From: Acidobacteriota bacterium
GTDB lineage: Bacteria; Acidobacteriota; Terriglobia; Terriglobales; Acidobacteriaceae
Assembly: GCA_021781795.1 (NCBI GenBank)
Contig: JAJXWA010000017.1
Location: 1-53,698 of the forward strand
Length of the DNA: 53,698 nucleotides
Direction of reading: 5' to 3'
Position 1 is the stretch's first letter. The number at the start of each line of letters is the position of its first letter. Under the pieces are notes generated by a model that saw only the letters and a program-made list of their open reading frames with translations, did not search any database and had not been told where the DNA came from. Both the position numbers and the translations under genes were made by a program. Shown here in pieces: positions 43,441-52,370 of this stretch.

Positions 43441-43685
43441 TGCACGACCTGCCTTTGCTCGTCCGCCTGCGCCCTCTGTTGTGCTGGAAAGAAACGCCCC
43501 GGTCCGGCGATTGCGCCGGCGATCGGGGCGGAGGAATGTGCCCGCCGCAGTGGCTCGTCCTCATGCCGTCGCGGCGTAACAGGTCGCATAGAGACGTTCC
43601 ATTAGGATGCAGACCGCCTGCGCAGGGATGCCCGCTCACGGGTATCTCCGCGCCATAGGTCCTTCATCTGTACTGCGAAAATCGC

Positions 43686-44168
43686 TCAGGAAGGGAAAAG
43701 CGAGCCGGTCAGCTCCTGCAGCGCCGTGGCGCGTGGCCTTCGCTTCGGCGGTTGCGGTTCAGGCGCGCCAAGCATGCCGGCGATCTCGCGTAGCTCCGCC
43801 CGCGCATGGCCGACGGTTGCGGCCACGGCATCCTTATGGCTCTCCGGCTGCGTGGGGTTCGCGGGCTGCTTTCTCGGCCGTCCAACGCGGCGCGTCTGCG
43901 CCATCGCCTGGCGTGCTCCCGCCAGCGTATAACCCTCATCGTGAACGAGTTTTTTAATCTCAAGCGCCAGCTCCACTTCGCGCTTGCGATAAAGGCGGTG
44001 GCCGGTGCCGCTCTTGTTCGGCTTCAACTGCGGAAACTGCGTCTCCCAGAAGCGCAGGACATAGGTCTCCACGCCGCACAGGCGCGCCACATCCCCAATC
44101 TTGAAATACAGCCGGTCGGGGATTCCGCTTTCGTCGTGCACGCTCTTCTGAGAAGTTTGCGTGGCCAT
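43686..44168 (-). CDS. MerR-family regulator with AT-hook-like segment
   Basis: A 160-residue regulator. The MerR winged helix is at about residues 20-90 (YFKIGDVARLCGVETYVLRFWETQFPQ..., then GHRLYRKREVELALEIKKL). It is followed by GRPRKQP, an AT-hook-like motif, and a Glu/Pro-rich tail with TALQELTGSLFPS. No Cys cluster for metal sensing occurs in the C-terminal part. This architecture matches the YcgE/ HTH_17-like MerR group whose targets are general. Start chosen at the ATG before ATQTSQKS; 44174 is nearly equivalent and neither has a clear ribosome site. Confidence 0.8.
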   Translation of the reverse strand: MATQTSQKSVHDESGIPDRLYFKIGDVARLCGVETYVLRFWETQFPQLKPNKSGTGHRLYRKREVELALEIKKLVHDEGYTLAGARQAMAQTRRVGRPRKQPANPTQPESHKDAVAATVGHARAELREIAGMLGAPEPQPPKRRPRATALQELTGSLFPS

Positions 44169-44291
44169 GCGCATCGTCGCATCAGCGCCGCCCGCGCAGC
44201 GGCGCGTTCCTTTTCCGCAGTATAGGCCAACCCTCGACCGCAAGGGCCGCGATTGCTGCCCCCGGTATCTACGACGGCACCGGGGCTTGTC

Positions 44292-45401
44292 TTATGCCTG
44301 CGTAGCCTCTACTGCCTTGCGCGCCGCCGACCCATGCGGAGCCGCGCGCAGATACTGCCGGGGCCACGACGCCGTCTCGCCCAGCGCCGCCGCCGCATGA
44401 ACCGGCCAGTACGGATCGCGCAGAAACTCCCGCGCCATCAGTACCAGGTCAGCCTCGCCATTGGCGACAATCGAATCCGCCTGCGCCGCCTCGGTAATCA
44501 TCCCCACCGCGGCCGTCGCAATGCCCGCCTCCTTGCGAATCCGCGCCGCAAACGGCGCCTGAAATCCCGGTCCGACCGGAATCTTCGCGAAGGGCACAAG
44601 CCCGCCCGAGGACACGTCCACCAGGTCCACGCCGCGCTTGCGGAACTCCTTCGCCAGCGCCACCGAATCATCCGGCGTCCATCCACCCTCCGCCCAGTCC
44701 GTCGCAGAGATGCGCACAAACAACGGCAGATGCTCCGGCCACACCGCCCGCACCGCCTCCACCACTTCCAGCGGCAGCCGCATCCGGTTCTCCAGGCTGC
44801 CTCCATACGCATCCGTCCGGTGATTCGAGAGCGGCGAAAGAAACTCGTGCAGAAGGTAGCCGTGCGCCGCATGTATCTCCACAAAATCAAAGCCCGCCGC
44901 CAGCGCGCGGCGCGCCCCATCGGCAAAGGCCCTCACAACTCCCGCCAGCCCCGCCGCGTCCAGAGCGTGCGGCACGGCGTAACCCTCACTGAAGGCCACC
45001 GCGCTGGGCGCCACCGGCGTCCAGCCGCCCTCTTCGGGCCGCAGCAGCCGCTCGCCGTCAAACGGCGGAGCCATGCCGCCCTTGCGCCCCGCATGTGCAA
45101 GCTGAATGCCCAGGCGCGCGCCCTGGCCATGCACGAAGCGCACAATCCGCGCCAGCCCTTCGATGTGCGCATCCTTCCAGATACCCACATCGGCGGAGGA
45201 GATGCGGCCCTCCGGCGTCACCGCCGAGGCCTCCACGATCACCAGCCCCGCGCCGCCCTGTGCGCGGCTGCCAAGGTGCACAAGGTGCCAGTCATTGGTG
45301 AACCCGTCTTCGCTGGAGTACTGGCACATCGGCGAAACGCCAATCCGATTGGCAAAGGAAACCGAACGAAGCTGCAATGGAGAAAACAGAGGATGGCTCA
45401 T
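44292..45401 (-). CDS. NADH:flavin oxidoreductase, Old Yellow Enzyme family (YqjM-like)
   Basis: FMN-dependent ene-reductase that reduces activated C=C bonds with NADPH/NADH. The 369-residue barrel has SPMCQYSSEDG near the N-terminus (Cys of YqjM-type enzymes), the substrate-binding pair in IQLAHAGRKG, FVEIHAAHGYLLHEFLSP with two His, and YGGSLENRMR. It begins with MSHPLFSPLQLRSV, the usual N-terminus; the frame is open 44 codons further upstream but without family similarity. No convincing Shine-Dalgarno. Physiological substrate unknown; detoxification of electrophiles is likely. Confidence 0.92.
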   Translation of the reverse strand: MSHPLFSPLQLRSVSFANRIGVSPMCQYSSEDGFTNDWHLVHLGSRAQGGAGLVIVEASAVTPEGRISSADVGIWKDAHIEGLARIVRFVHGQGARLGIQLAHAGRKGGMAPPFDGERLLRPEEGGWTPVAPSAVAFSEGYAVPHALDAAGLAGVVRAFADGARRALAAGFDFVEIHAAHGYLLHEFLSPLSNHRTDAYGGSLENRMRLPLEVVEAVRAVWPEHLPLFVRISATDWAEGGWTPDDSVALAKEFRKRGVDLVDVSSGGLVPFAKIPVGPGFQAPFAARIRKEAGIATAAVGMITEAAQADSIVANGEADLVLMAREFLRDPYWPVHAAAALGETASWPRQYLRAAPHGSAARKAVEATQA

Positions 45402-45544
45402 GAGATCGGCTTGTGTCCCGAACAGAATTTGAATTAGGCTCCGCTCATTGGATGACCCTCCGTGCGATCGGATGCAGTCAGCTCCTCGCATCGCATCTAC
45501 GGCACGCCGCCTGACCGTTTCCCACGCATCCATTCCTCGCAGCT

Positions 45545-45553
45545 AAATCGTTT
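45545..45553. promoter_or_regulatory. possible LacI-type operator half-site core
   Basis: AAATCGTTT, matching the AAAnCGnTT core of LacI-family sites, lies 91 bases before the GH31 gene. Flanking arms are only partly symmetrical. Confidence 0.25.
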
Positions 45554-45643
45554 CACGCAAGCGAAATCTCACCCCAGGGCTGCCTTGAAGCGGTAGACTG
45601 TTGGGGTTTGCCATCCGGCTCACCACTCTGACGTGAAAGGGAT

Positions 45644-48007
45644 ATGTTTCCCATGAAAGTGCTCGCCTCCTGCCTTGCTTCTCTCGCGGTTGCGGCCGTG
45701 CTCACCGCCGCGCCCTGCGCTCGCGCCCAGTGGAACCCGCCCAATCCGGTCGTCAGTTTTCAAAAGCAGCCGGACAGCCTCGAAGTCAGCCAGAAGGCCG
45801 GACTGCTGCGCCTCCAGGTCTGCGCCCCCGATGTTCTTCACGTCACCTACTCCGCCGCCGGCATGAGCGCCCCGCCGCGTCCCTCCGATCACGTCGTCGT
45901 CAAAAAATCCTGGCCCGCCGCGGACTTCAGCGTCGCGTCGGACGACAAGGCCATCACGCTCACCACATCGCTGCTTAAAGTCGTCATCGAGCGCGAATCC
46001 GGCGCCATCCACTACTTCAGCGCCACAGGCGACACCCTTACCACGGACAGCTACCGCTCCCTGCGCCCCGTTGAAATCAACGGTGAAAACACCTTTCACG
46101 CTGAGACCTTCTTCGCCATCTACGGCTCGCATGAGGGCCTTTACGGCCTAGGGCAGCATCAGGCCGGTGTCTGGAACTACCGTGGCGAGACCATCGATCT
46201 CTCGCAGGAAAACACCAACATCGCCGTCCCCCTGCTCGTCTCCTCCAACGGCTACGGCATCTTCTGGAACAATCCCTCGCCCAGCCGCGCCAACAACCGC
46301 TTCGTCCATTCGCTCTATCTCAGCGCGCAGGTCGCCGACCGCATCGACTACTACTTCCTCTACGGCCCCAACGCAGACCAGATTATCGGCCACTATCGCG
46401 ACCTCACCGGCCAGGTCCCCATGTTTGGCCGCTGGGCCTACGGTTTCTGGCAGTGCAAGAACAAGTACCAGTCACAGCAGGAGCTTGAATCCGTCGCCGC
46501 CAAATACCGCCAGCTCCACATCCCCGTCGACAACATCGTGCAGGACTGGTTCTGGTGGATCACCATGGGCGAGATGAAGTGGAACCCCCATTACCCTGAT
46601 CCGCAGGCCCTCATCGACACGCTCCACAAGGAGCACTTCCACCTCATGGTCTCCGTCTGGCCGTTCTTCCGTCCCGGCACCGACGTCTATGACCAGTTCG
46701 ACCGCAACGGATGGTTCGTCGCCAAGACGCTCACCGGCGGCTTCCATCCCGTGGGCCAGGCGCTCTATGACGCCACCAACCCCGAGGCCCGCCGCCAGTA
46801 CTGGGCCAACATCAACGCCGCGCTCTTCCAGAAAGGCGTCGACGCCTGGTGGCTCGACACCGACGAGCCCGAGACCGAAGGCCGCGAAGACAACATCCTC
46901 GTCGATCACAAGCTCGCCATCGGCTCCGGCGCGCGCTACGCCAACACCTACCCGCTCTTCCACGCCGGCGGCGTCTCCGACGGCCAGCAGGCCGCCTCGC
47001 AGCAGAAGCGCGTCTTCATCCTCTCGCGCTCGGCCTACGCGGGCTCGCAGCGCTACGGCGTCACCGCCTGGTCCGGCGATGTCCTCTCCGACTGGGTCAC
47101 CTTCCAGCGGCAGATCTCCGCGGGCCTCAACTACGCCATCAGCGGCATGCCCTACTGGACCACCGACATCGGCGGCTTCATCTCCGGCGGCAACCTGAAC
47201 GACCCGCAGTTCCGCGAGCTCTTCGTTCGCTGGTTCCAATTCGGCACGCTCTCGCCCATCTTCCGCGTCCACGGCACGCGCAATCCCGACGAGAACGAAC
47301 TCTGGTCCTACGGCGCGGACAACCAGAAGATTCTCGTCGACTACGACACGCTGCGCTATCGCCTGCTGCCCTACATCTACTCGGAGGCATGGCAGGTCAC
47401 CAGCAACCACGCCACGCTCATGCGCCCGCTCGTCATGGACTGGCGCACCGATGTCGTCGCGCAGAACACTGGCGATGAATATCTCTTCGGCCCCGCCATC
47501 CTCGTCAGCCCCGTCTACACGCAGGGCGCCACCAGCCGCAGCGTCTATCTGCCCGCCGCCACCTGGTACGACTTCTGGACCGGCGAAAAGATTGCAGGCG
47601 GCCAGCGCATCACCGCCGACGCTCCTCTCGCGAAGCTGCCGCTTTACGTCCGCGCCGGCTCCATCGTGCCCATGGGCCCGGCCATGGAGTGGTCCACCCA
47701 GAAGCCCGCCGACCCCATCGAGCTCCGCATCTATCCCGGCGCCGACGGCGACTTCACCCTCTACGAAGACGAGAACGACAACTACGACTACACCAAAGGC
47801 CAGCACGCCACCATCGCTCTCCACTGGAACGACGCCGAGCACACCCTCACCATCGGTGCGCGGCAGGGCAGCTACCCCGGCATGGCGCCGCAGCATACCT
47901 TCCGCGTCGTCGTCGTCGGCAAAGACCACGGCACCGGCATCGGGGAAACGGCCTCTGCCAACACCACAGCCACCTACTCCGGCCAGGCCATCACCGTGAA
48001 GCCTTAG
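45644..48007 (+). CDS. GH31 glycoside hydrolase, probably alpha-xylosidase, secreted
   Basis: A 787-residue exported enzyme. Signal peptide about 1-28 (ending ARAQ). A galactose-mutarotase-like N-terminal domain precedes the barrel. The nucleophile is Asp405 in WWLDTDEPE and the acid/base Asp479 in [24 protein letters not shown] and PLVMDWRTD are later family blocks. The C-terminal beta domain closes with a Gly/Asp-rich [11 protein letters not shown] segment. The WLDTDEPE version resembles alpha-xylosidases more than alpha-glucosidases, so xyloglucan breakdown is plausible. GAAAGG stands just before the ATG at 45644; 45653 is an alternative. Confidence 0.9.
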   Translation: MFPMKVLASCLASLAVAAVLTAAPCARAQWNPPNPVVSFQKQPDSLEVSQKAGLLRLQVCAPDVLHVTYSAAGMSAPPRPSDHVVVKKSWPAADFSVASDDKAITLTTSLLKVVIERESGAIHYFSATGDTLTTDSYRSLRPVEINGENTFHAETFFAIYGSHEGLYGLGQHQAGVWNYRGETIDLSQENTNIAVPLLVSSNGYGIFWNNPSPSRANNRFVHSLYLSAQVADRIDYYFLYGPNADQIIGHYRDLTGQVPMFGRWAYGFWQCKNKYQSQQELESVAAKYRQLHIPVDNIVQDWFWWITMGEMKWNPHYPDPQALIDTLHKEHFHLMVSVWPFFRPGTDVYDQFDRNGWFVAKTLTGGFHPVGQALYDATNPEARRQYWANINAALFQKGVDAWWLDTDEPETEGREDNILVDHKLAIGSGARYANTYPLFHAGGVSDGQQAASQQKRVFILSRSAYAGSQRYGVTAWSGDVLSDWVTFQRQISAGLNYAISGMPYWTTDIGGFISGGNLNDPQFRELFVRWFQFGTLSPIFRVHGTRNPDENELWSYGADNQKILVDYDTLRYRLLPYIYSEAWQVTSNHATLMRPLVMDWRTDVVAQNTGDEYLFGPAILVSPVYTQGATSRSVYLPAATWYDFWTGEKIAGGQRITADAPLAKLPLYVRAGSIVPMGPAMEWSTQKPADPIELRIYPGADGDFTLYEDENDNYDYTKGQHATIALHWNDAEHTLTIGARQGSYPGMAPQHTFRVVVVGKDHGTGIGETASANTTATYSGQAITVKP

Positions 48008-48068
48008 GCAGCTTCGATTCATCCACACCCTCTGCGGGACGCTCCCCGTCCTGCAGAGGCTCACTCGC

Positions 48069-48074
48069 TACAAT
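48069..48074 (+). promoter_or_regulatory. -10 hexamer for leaderless ridA
   Basis: TACAAT, then CAACCC (six bases), then the ATG at 48081; no Shine-Dalgarno. Confidence 0.5.
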
Positions 48075-48080
48075 CAACCC

Positions 48081-48470
48081 ATGAGCAAAGCCGTCGTCGC
48101 CACCCCGTCCGCTCCCGCCGCCATCGGCCCGTACTCACAGGCCATCCGCACCGGCAATCTTGTCTTCACCGCCGGGCAGATCGCGCTCGACCCAGCCACC
48201 GGCCAGGTCGTCTCCGGCGGCATCACTGAGCAGACCACGCGGGTCCTCGAAAACCTCAAGGCCATCCTCGAATCCGCCGGCACCAGCATGGCAAAGACCG
48301 TCAAGGCCACCGTGTTTCTCAAGGACTTCAACGACTTCGCCGCCATGAACGCGGTCTACGGCACCTATCTCGCGCCCACAGGCGTCCCCGCGCCAGCCCG
48401 CTCTACCGTTGAGGTCGCGCGCCTGCCCAAAGATGTCCTTGTTGAAATCGAGCTCATCGCCGAACTCTAA
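48081..48470 (+). CDS. ridA: RidA-family 2-iminobutanoate/2-iminopropanoate deaminase
   Basis: Hydrolyses reactive enamine/imine intermediates from PLP enzymes. The 129 residues have the trimer-family blocks: [49 protein letters not shown] with the conserved Arg (in PARST), and the ending [10 protein letters not shown]. Length is typical. Its start is 73 bases after the GH31 stop; msrB follows after 27 bases with its own ribosome site. Confidence 0.94.
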   Translation: MSKAVVATPSAPAAIGPYSQAIRTGNLVFTAGQIALDPATGQVVSGGITEQTTRVLENLKAILESAGTSMAKTVKATVFLKDFNDFAAMNAVYGTYLAPTGVPAPARSTVEVARLPKDVLVEIELIAEL

Positions 48471-48497
48471 GCCGCCTTTCCCCAGGAGGTTCATCTC

Positions 48498-48905
48498 ATG
48501 AGCGAAGCCAAAGAAAAAATCACGCGCACCGAGGCCGAGTGGCGCTCCCAGCTCACGCCGGAGCAGTACCACGTCCTCCGCGAAAAAGGCACCGAGCGGC
48601 CTTTCACCGGCCCACTCACGCACAACCACGAAACCGGCAACTACCACTGTGCCGGCTGTGGCGCGCTGCTCTTTCTCTCCGGCGCCAAATTCGACTCGCA
48701 CTGCGGCTGGCCCAGCTTCATGCTGCCCGCGGACTCCACCGCCGTCGAAGAGCATGAAGACCTCACCTTCGGCATGCGCCGCATTGAGGTCACCTGTGCC
48801 CGCTGCGGCGGTCACCTCGGCCACGTCTTCCCAGACGGTCCCCGCCCCACCGGCCTGCGCTACTGCATCAACTCCGCCTCGCTCACCTTCGAGCGCGCAC
48901 AATAA
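48498..48905 (+). CDS. msrB: peptide-methionine (R)-S-oxide reductase
   Basis: Repairs R-methionine sulfoxide. The 135 residues have two zinc CxxC pairs (CAGC and CARC), the segment SHCGWPSF, and the active-site region [10 protein letters not shown], where the Cys is catalytic; this places it in the zinc-binding MsrB class. AGGAGG stands nine bases before the ATG, one of the best ribosome sites in the window. The stop lies next to the terminator shared with ndk. Confidence 0.95.
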   Translation: MSEAKEKITRTEAEWRSQLTPEQYHVLREKGTERPFTGPLTHNHETGNYHCAGCGALLFLSGAKFDSHCGWPSFMLPADSTAVEEHEDLTFGMRRIEVTCARCGGHLGHVFPDGPRPTGLRYCINSASLTFERAQ

Positions 48906-48907
48906 AA

Positions 48908-48932
48908 CGGCGGCGAGTTCTCCTCGCCGCCG
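48908..48932 (-). terminator. Rho-independent terminator of ndk
   Basis: Ten-pair stem (CGGCGGCGAG with CTCGCCGCCG, five-base loop). Read on the minus strand it is followed by TTTTATT, just after the ndk stop at 48952; the plus-strand reading has no T run. Confidence 0.85.
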
Positions 48933-48951
48933 CACCATCCCTCCGAGATTG

Positions 48952-49368
48952 CTAAATCAGCTCGTAGCCCGCAAACCAGTAGCCAATCTCAAACGCCGCC
49001 GTCTCTTCGCCGTCCGATCCGTGAATCGCATTCTCCTGGATCGATCCCGCGAACTTCTTGCGAATCGTGCCTTCGTCCGCGTTCGCCGGATTCGTCGCGC
49101 CCATTAGCTTGCGCAGGTCCGCAATCGCGTTGTCCTTTTCCAGCACCATCAGGAACAGCGGCCCCGAGGACATAAACGCGCACAGATCGTTGAAGAACGG
49201 CCGCTCCTTGTGCACGTAGTAAAAGCCCTTGGCCTGCTCCACGGAGATGGCAGCCTTCTTGATCGCCACAATCCTGAATCCGGCCTTCTCAATTTCGGCC
49301 AGGATTGCTCCGGTGTAGCCCTTGCGGACCGCATCCGGCTTGATGATGCTGAACGTGCGTTGTGCCAC
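48952..49368 (-). CDS. ndk: nucleoside diphosphate kinase
   Basis: Transfers phosphate between nucleoside triphosphates and diphosphates. The 138 residues begin [17 protein letters not shown], the family start, and hold the active-site His in NAIHGSDG, preceded by AGSIQE. The start is a GTG at 49368 with AGGAG ten bases upstream; the longer frame from TTG 49386 would include that ribosome site. Transcribed alone, with its own terminator. Confidence 0.95.
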   Translation of the reverse strand: MAQRTFSIIKPDAVRKGYTGAILAEIEKAGFRIVAIKKAAISVEQAKGFYYVHKERPFFNDLCAFMSSGPLFLMVLEKDNAIADLRKLMGATNPANADEGTIRKKFAGSIQENAIHGSDGEETAAFEIGYWFAGYELI

Positions 49369-49453
49369 TTGTTTCGTGCTCCTCAAAATGAACTCGTTGT
49401 TCGTCTCATTGTAACGGTCCCGCTCGCCAGCGACCTGCGACTCCCCGCTCTGC

Positions 49454-49459
49454 TACAGT
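49454..49459 (+). promoter_or_regulatory. -10-like hexamer for the M13 peptidase gene
   Basis: TACAGT, then GTCCGC (six bases), then the ATG at 49466. Confidence 0.4.
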
Positions 49460-49465
49460 GTCCGC

Positions 49466-51538
49466 ATGTCCCGCACCACCTTTGTATCCGCCCTCTTTTC
49501 CGCTTTCATCCTCGCCGCGCTCGCTCAGTCCTCCTCAGCGCAACAGGCCGCCCCGCCTGTACCGGCTGCAAAACCGGAGCTCAAGGTCTTCGACCCCTCC
49601 CTGATCGACACCTCCGTCGACCCCTGCGAGAACTTCTACCGCTTCAGTTGCAACGGTTGGTTCCAGCGCAATCCCCTGCCGCCCGATCACGCGGAGTATG
49701 GGCGCTTCACCGAGCTCTTCGAGCTCAACCGCCTCCATCTGCGCCGGATCCTCGAGCAGGCCGCCGTGCCGTCGCCCACGCGCACGCCCAATGAGCAGAA
49801 GATTGGCGATGAGTACACAAGCTGCATGGATGCTGCGGAGATTGACAAGCAGGGTCTCGCGCCCATCCAGCCGGAGCTTGATCGCATCGCCTCACTTCAA
49901 TCCATCGATCAGCTTCCCGCTCTCCTCGGCCATCTCCATACCCTCGGCGTCGACGCCTTCTTCGGTCTCGGTGCCGGGCAGGACTTCGCCAACTCCAGCG
50001 CGATGATTTCCTTCTACAGCGCCGGTGGCCTCGGCCTGCCCGAGCGCGACTACTACACCCGCACCGACCCCAAATCCGTCGAGCAGCGCCGCCAGTACGT
50101 CGATCACGTCCACAACATCTTCGTCCTCGCCGGCGAGCCCGATGCCCAGGCGCAAAAAGACGCCGCCACCGTGCTCGAAATCGAGATGCGCCTCGCCAAA
50201 GCTTCGCTCACCATCACTGAACTGCGCGACCCCAAAAACATCGACCACCCAACCACACTCGCCGCCTTCGGCCAGGAGCTGACGCACTTCTCGCTGCCCC
50301 AGTACATCGCCGCCGCGCACGCGCCCGCCAGCGGCAAGATGAACGACAATGAGCCGAAGTTCTTTGCGGAGTTCAACGCCGTTGTCGCCGGCACGCCCAT
50401 CGACCAGATTCGCACCTATCTGCGCTGGCACCTGCTCCACGACTACGCGGGAACTGCCATGCCGCAGAGCTTTGACCACGAAACCTGGCACTTCTACGCG
50501 CACATCCTCAACGGCGCCGAGGTTGAGCAGGACAGATGGAAGCGCTGCACCAGCCGCGTCGACCGCGAAATGGGCGAAGCCCTCGGTCAGGTCTACGTCG
50601 CGAAATACTTCCCGCCTGAAGCAAAGAAACAGGCCCTCGACATGACCCTCGCCATCGAGCAGGCTATGGAGAAGGACATCGACTCGCTCGACTGGATGAG
50701 CCCCGCCACCAAGGTGCAAGCCAAGGCCAAGCTCCACGCCGTCATGAACAAAATCGGCTACCCCGACAAGTGGCGCGACTACTCCAAACTCACCATCGTG
50801 CGCGGCGACGACCTCGGCAATGCTGAGCGCGCCAGCCAGTTTGAGTTCGCCCGGGACATGGCCAAGATTGGCAAACCCGTCGACAAAAACGAGTGGGAGA
50901 TGTCGCCGCCCACGGTCAACGCCTATTACGACCCGCAGATGAACAACGTGAACTTTCCCGCTGGCTACTTTCAGCCGCCGTTCTTCAGTCCCAAAGAAGA
51001 TGACGCCGCCAACTACGGCGACATGGGCTCCACCATCGGCCATGAGCTCACCCACGGCTTCGACGACGAAGGCCGCCAGTACGATAAGGACGGCAACCTC
51101 AAAGACTGGTGGACCAAAGACGACGAGGATAGGTTCAACCAGAAGGCCGAGTGCGTGGTGAAGCAGTACGACGCACTGGAGCCCGTGCCCGGCGTTCACC
51201 TCAACGGCAAGCTCACCCTCGGCGAGAATCTCGCCGACATCGGCGGCACCTGGCTCGCCTGGATGGCCTGGCAGGAGCAGGCCGCGTTGCATCACGTGGA
51301 CATGAAGGCAAAGATGGACGGCTACACGCCCGACCAGCGCTTCTGGATTGCCTACGCGCAGCAGTGGTGCACGCAGACCCGCCCCGAGCAGTTGCGTACC
51401 CAGGCTCAGACCGACCCGCACGCGCCCGACGAGTACCGCACCAACTCTGTGCTCCAGGACCTGCCCGACTTCGCCAAGAGCTTCAGTTGCAAGAAGACGA
51501 GCAAGATGGTGAGCGCGGACGTCTGCCGCGTCTGGTGA
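49466..51538 (+). CDS. M13 family (neprilysin/PepO-like) zinc metallopeptidase
   Basis: A 690-residue exported endopeptidase. Signal peptide about 1-25 (to SSAQQ). Residues 40-420 are the M13 N-terminal domain (SVDPCENFYRFSCNGWF). The zinc motif is His526-Glu527-x-x-His530 in GHELTHGFDDEG, the third ligand Glu587 is in GENLADIGG, and the family ending CRVW is present with a preceding Cys that would form the usual C-terminal disulfide. Activity should be in the periplasm or outside. It stands alone between ndk (divergent) and the brnT gene. Confidence 0.94.
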   Translation: MSRTTFVSALFSAFILAALAQSSSAQQAAPPVPAAKPELKVFDPSLIDTSVDPCENFYRFSCNGWFQRNPLPPDHAEYGRFTELFELNRLHLRRILEQAAVPSPTRTPNEQKIGDEYTSCMDAAEIDKQGLAPIQPELDRIASLQSIDQLPALLGHLHTLGVDAFFGLGAGQDFANSSAMISFYSAGGLGLPERDYYTRTDPKSVEQRRQYVDHVHNIFVLAGEPDAQAQKDAATVLEIEMRLAKASLTITELRDPKNIDHPTTLAAFGQELTHFSLPQYIAAAHAPASGKMNDNEPKFFAEFNAVVAGTPIDQIRTYLRWHLLHDYAGTAMPQSFDHETWHFYAHILNGAEVEQDRWKRCTSRVDREMGEALGQVYVAKYFPPEAKKQALDMTLAIEQAMEKDIDSLDWMSPATKVQAKAKLHAVMNKIGYPDKWRDYSKLTIVRGDDLGNAERASQFEFARDMAKIGKPVDKNEWEMSPPTVNAYYDPQMNNVNFPAGYFQPPFFSPKEDDAANYGDMGSTIGHELTHGFDDEGRQYDKDGNLKDWWTKDDEDRFNQKAECVVKQYDALEPVPGVHLNGKLTLGENLADIGGTWLAWMAWQEQAALHHVDMKAKMDGYTPDQRFWIAYAQQWCTQTRPEQLRTQAQTDPHAPDEYRTNSVLQDLPDFAKSFSCKKTSKMVSADVCRVW

Positions 51539-51544
51539 ATTAAT

Positions 51545-51571
51545 GGAAATGACGAACTGGCAGTCATTTCC
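51545..51571. repeat. inverted repeat after the M13 gene
   Basis: GGAAATGAC and GTCATTTCC form a perfect nine-pair stem around a nine-base loop, six bases after the stop. There is no T run, so it may be a weak terminator or stabilising hairpin. Confidence 0.6.
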
Positions 51572-51590
51572 AGCTCGCACTGTGAATACA

Positions 51591-51605
51591 TAGTGTGATA
51601 CACTA
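51591..51605. promoter_or_regulatory. perfect inverted repeat over the brnT -10: autoregulatory operator candidate
   Basis: TAGTGT-GAT-ACACTA. The right arm contains TACACT (51599-51604), the -10-like hexamer spaced six bases before the brnT start candidate. BrnA ribbon-helix-helix antitoxins repress their own operon through such sites. Confidence 0.6.
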
Positions 51606-51610
51606 CGTAT

Positions 51611-51934
51611 ATACAAAAGCGCTACGAGTGGGATGCTCGCAAGAACCGTCTCAACCAACGCAAGCACGCTGGCATCTCATTTGAGGTGGCGGCGCTTGCG
51701 TTGGAAGATCCCCACTGCCTGGTCGAGCGTGACCGTGTCGATGAAACGGGCGAACAGCGCTGGCACGCTCTTGGATTCGTGCCATTCCATCCCGGAGTGG
51801 GAGCAGTTCTGTTCGTGGTGCATGTGTATAGGGAGGATCACAATGGCGAAGAGGTTATCCGCATCATCAGTGCGCGAAGGGCTGGTCCAGATGACGTCCG
51901 AAGATATCAAGCGCAGGAAGTGGACGAAATCTGA
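51611..51934 (+). CDS. brnT: BrnT-family toxin, apparent ATA start
   Basis: A ribonuclease-type toxin of the BrnT/BrnA system, 107 residues if begun at 51611. Reading gives IQKRYEWDARKNRLNQRKHA, then GISFEVAALALEDP, the BrnT pattern, with VVHVYREDHNGEEVIRIISARRA late. The upstream stop is at 51596-51598 and the codons to 51610 contain no ATG, GTG, TTG or CTG; the first canonical start is a GTG at 51686, inside the fold. A TACACT hexamer lies six bases before ATA 51611, the same spacing as leaderless genes here. Alternatively an extra A in the AAAA at 51615-51618 shifted the frame of GTG 51595. The gene overlaps brnA by 92 bases. Confidence 0.75.
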   Translation: MQKRYEWDARKNRLNQRKHAGISFEVAALALEDPHCLVERDRVDETGEQRWHALGFVPFHPGVGAVLFVVHVYREDHNGEEVIRIISARRAGPDDVRRYQAQEVDEI

Positions 51935-52208
51935 GATGCAAGCCATGCGCAAAGCGAGCGAGGCACAGGCGGCCGGAGTCGATTTGCCCGAAAAAGAGTA
52001 TGAGGACATCCCCCGGCTGACTGCCGAGCAACTCGCCCGCATGGTCCGCTTCCGAGCCGTTCGACGCAAGGTCCCGGTCAGCGTGCGCCTCGATCCGCAG
52101 GTGCTGACGTGGTTGAAGTCCAAAGGCGAAGGTCACCTGACACGGATCAACGACATCCTCGCGAATTTGATGGAGGCGGAAAGCGCAGCCGGGTCCAGAC
52201 GGCGTTAG
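51843..52208 (+). CDS. brnA: BrnA-family antitoxin
   Basis: A 121-residue antitoxin. The C-terminal ribbon-helix-helix is VPVSVRLDPQVLTWLKSKGE with HLTRINDILANLM following; this binds DNA as a dimer. The N-terminal part, with TSEDIKRRKWTKSEMQ and the linker VDLPEKEYEDIPRLT, should wrap the toxin. The ATG at 51843 has GGGAGG six bases upstream and lies inside brnT, so toxin and antitoxin are cotranscribed with the toxin first. The frame is open back to 51633, but the ribosome site sets the start. Confidence 0.86.
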   Translation: MAKRLSASSVREGLVQMTSEDIKRRKWTKSEMQAMRKASEAQAAGVDLPEKEYEDIPRLTAEQLARMVRFRAVRRKVPVSVRLDPQVLTWLKSKGEGHLTRINDILANLMEAESAAGSRRR

Positions 52209-52272
52209 TGCCGCTTCTACAGGCCCGGAAAGGCCGGATGAGTCGGAGCGTAACAATTGACGGATCGCATAA

Positions 52273-52309
52273 AGTAGAAAGGCCCACCGCCAAGGTGGGC
52301 CTTTCTACT
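52273..52309. terminator. strong terminator between brnA and sucD
   Basis: A perfect 16-pair stem (AGTAGAAAGGCCCACC with GGTGGGCCTTTCTACT), five-base loop GCCAA. Minus-strand reading continues TTTATG, suiting the end of sucCD; plus-strand reading continues CTCTCG. Confidence 0.88.
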
Positions 52310-52370
52310 CTCTCGTCATGTGATGGCCTCTGCCATCAGTACAACGAGCTAGAGGCTGGAAGCTGCCATC

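Noticed and set aside
42010..43605. 531-codon plus-strand frame opposite the DUF3300 gene
   Set aside because: Low-complexity Ala/Pro frame that only reflects the Gly/His repeats and GC-rich codons of the other strand.
46472..48064. 530-codon open frame antisense to the GH31 gene
   Set aside because: Shadow of a clearly real enzyme with catalytic residues in place.
49892..51667. 591-codon open frame antisense to the M13 peptidase
   Set aside because: Shadow frame; Val/Gly/Leu-rich composition is produced by reading the peptidase backward.
51686..51934. BrnT starting at GTG 51686
   Set aside because: It would remove the first 25 residues of the fold, including the conserved YEWDxxKN and KHxGISF segments.
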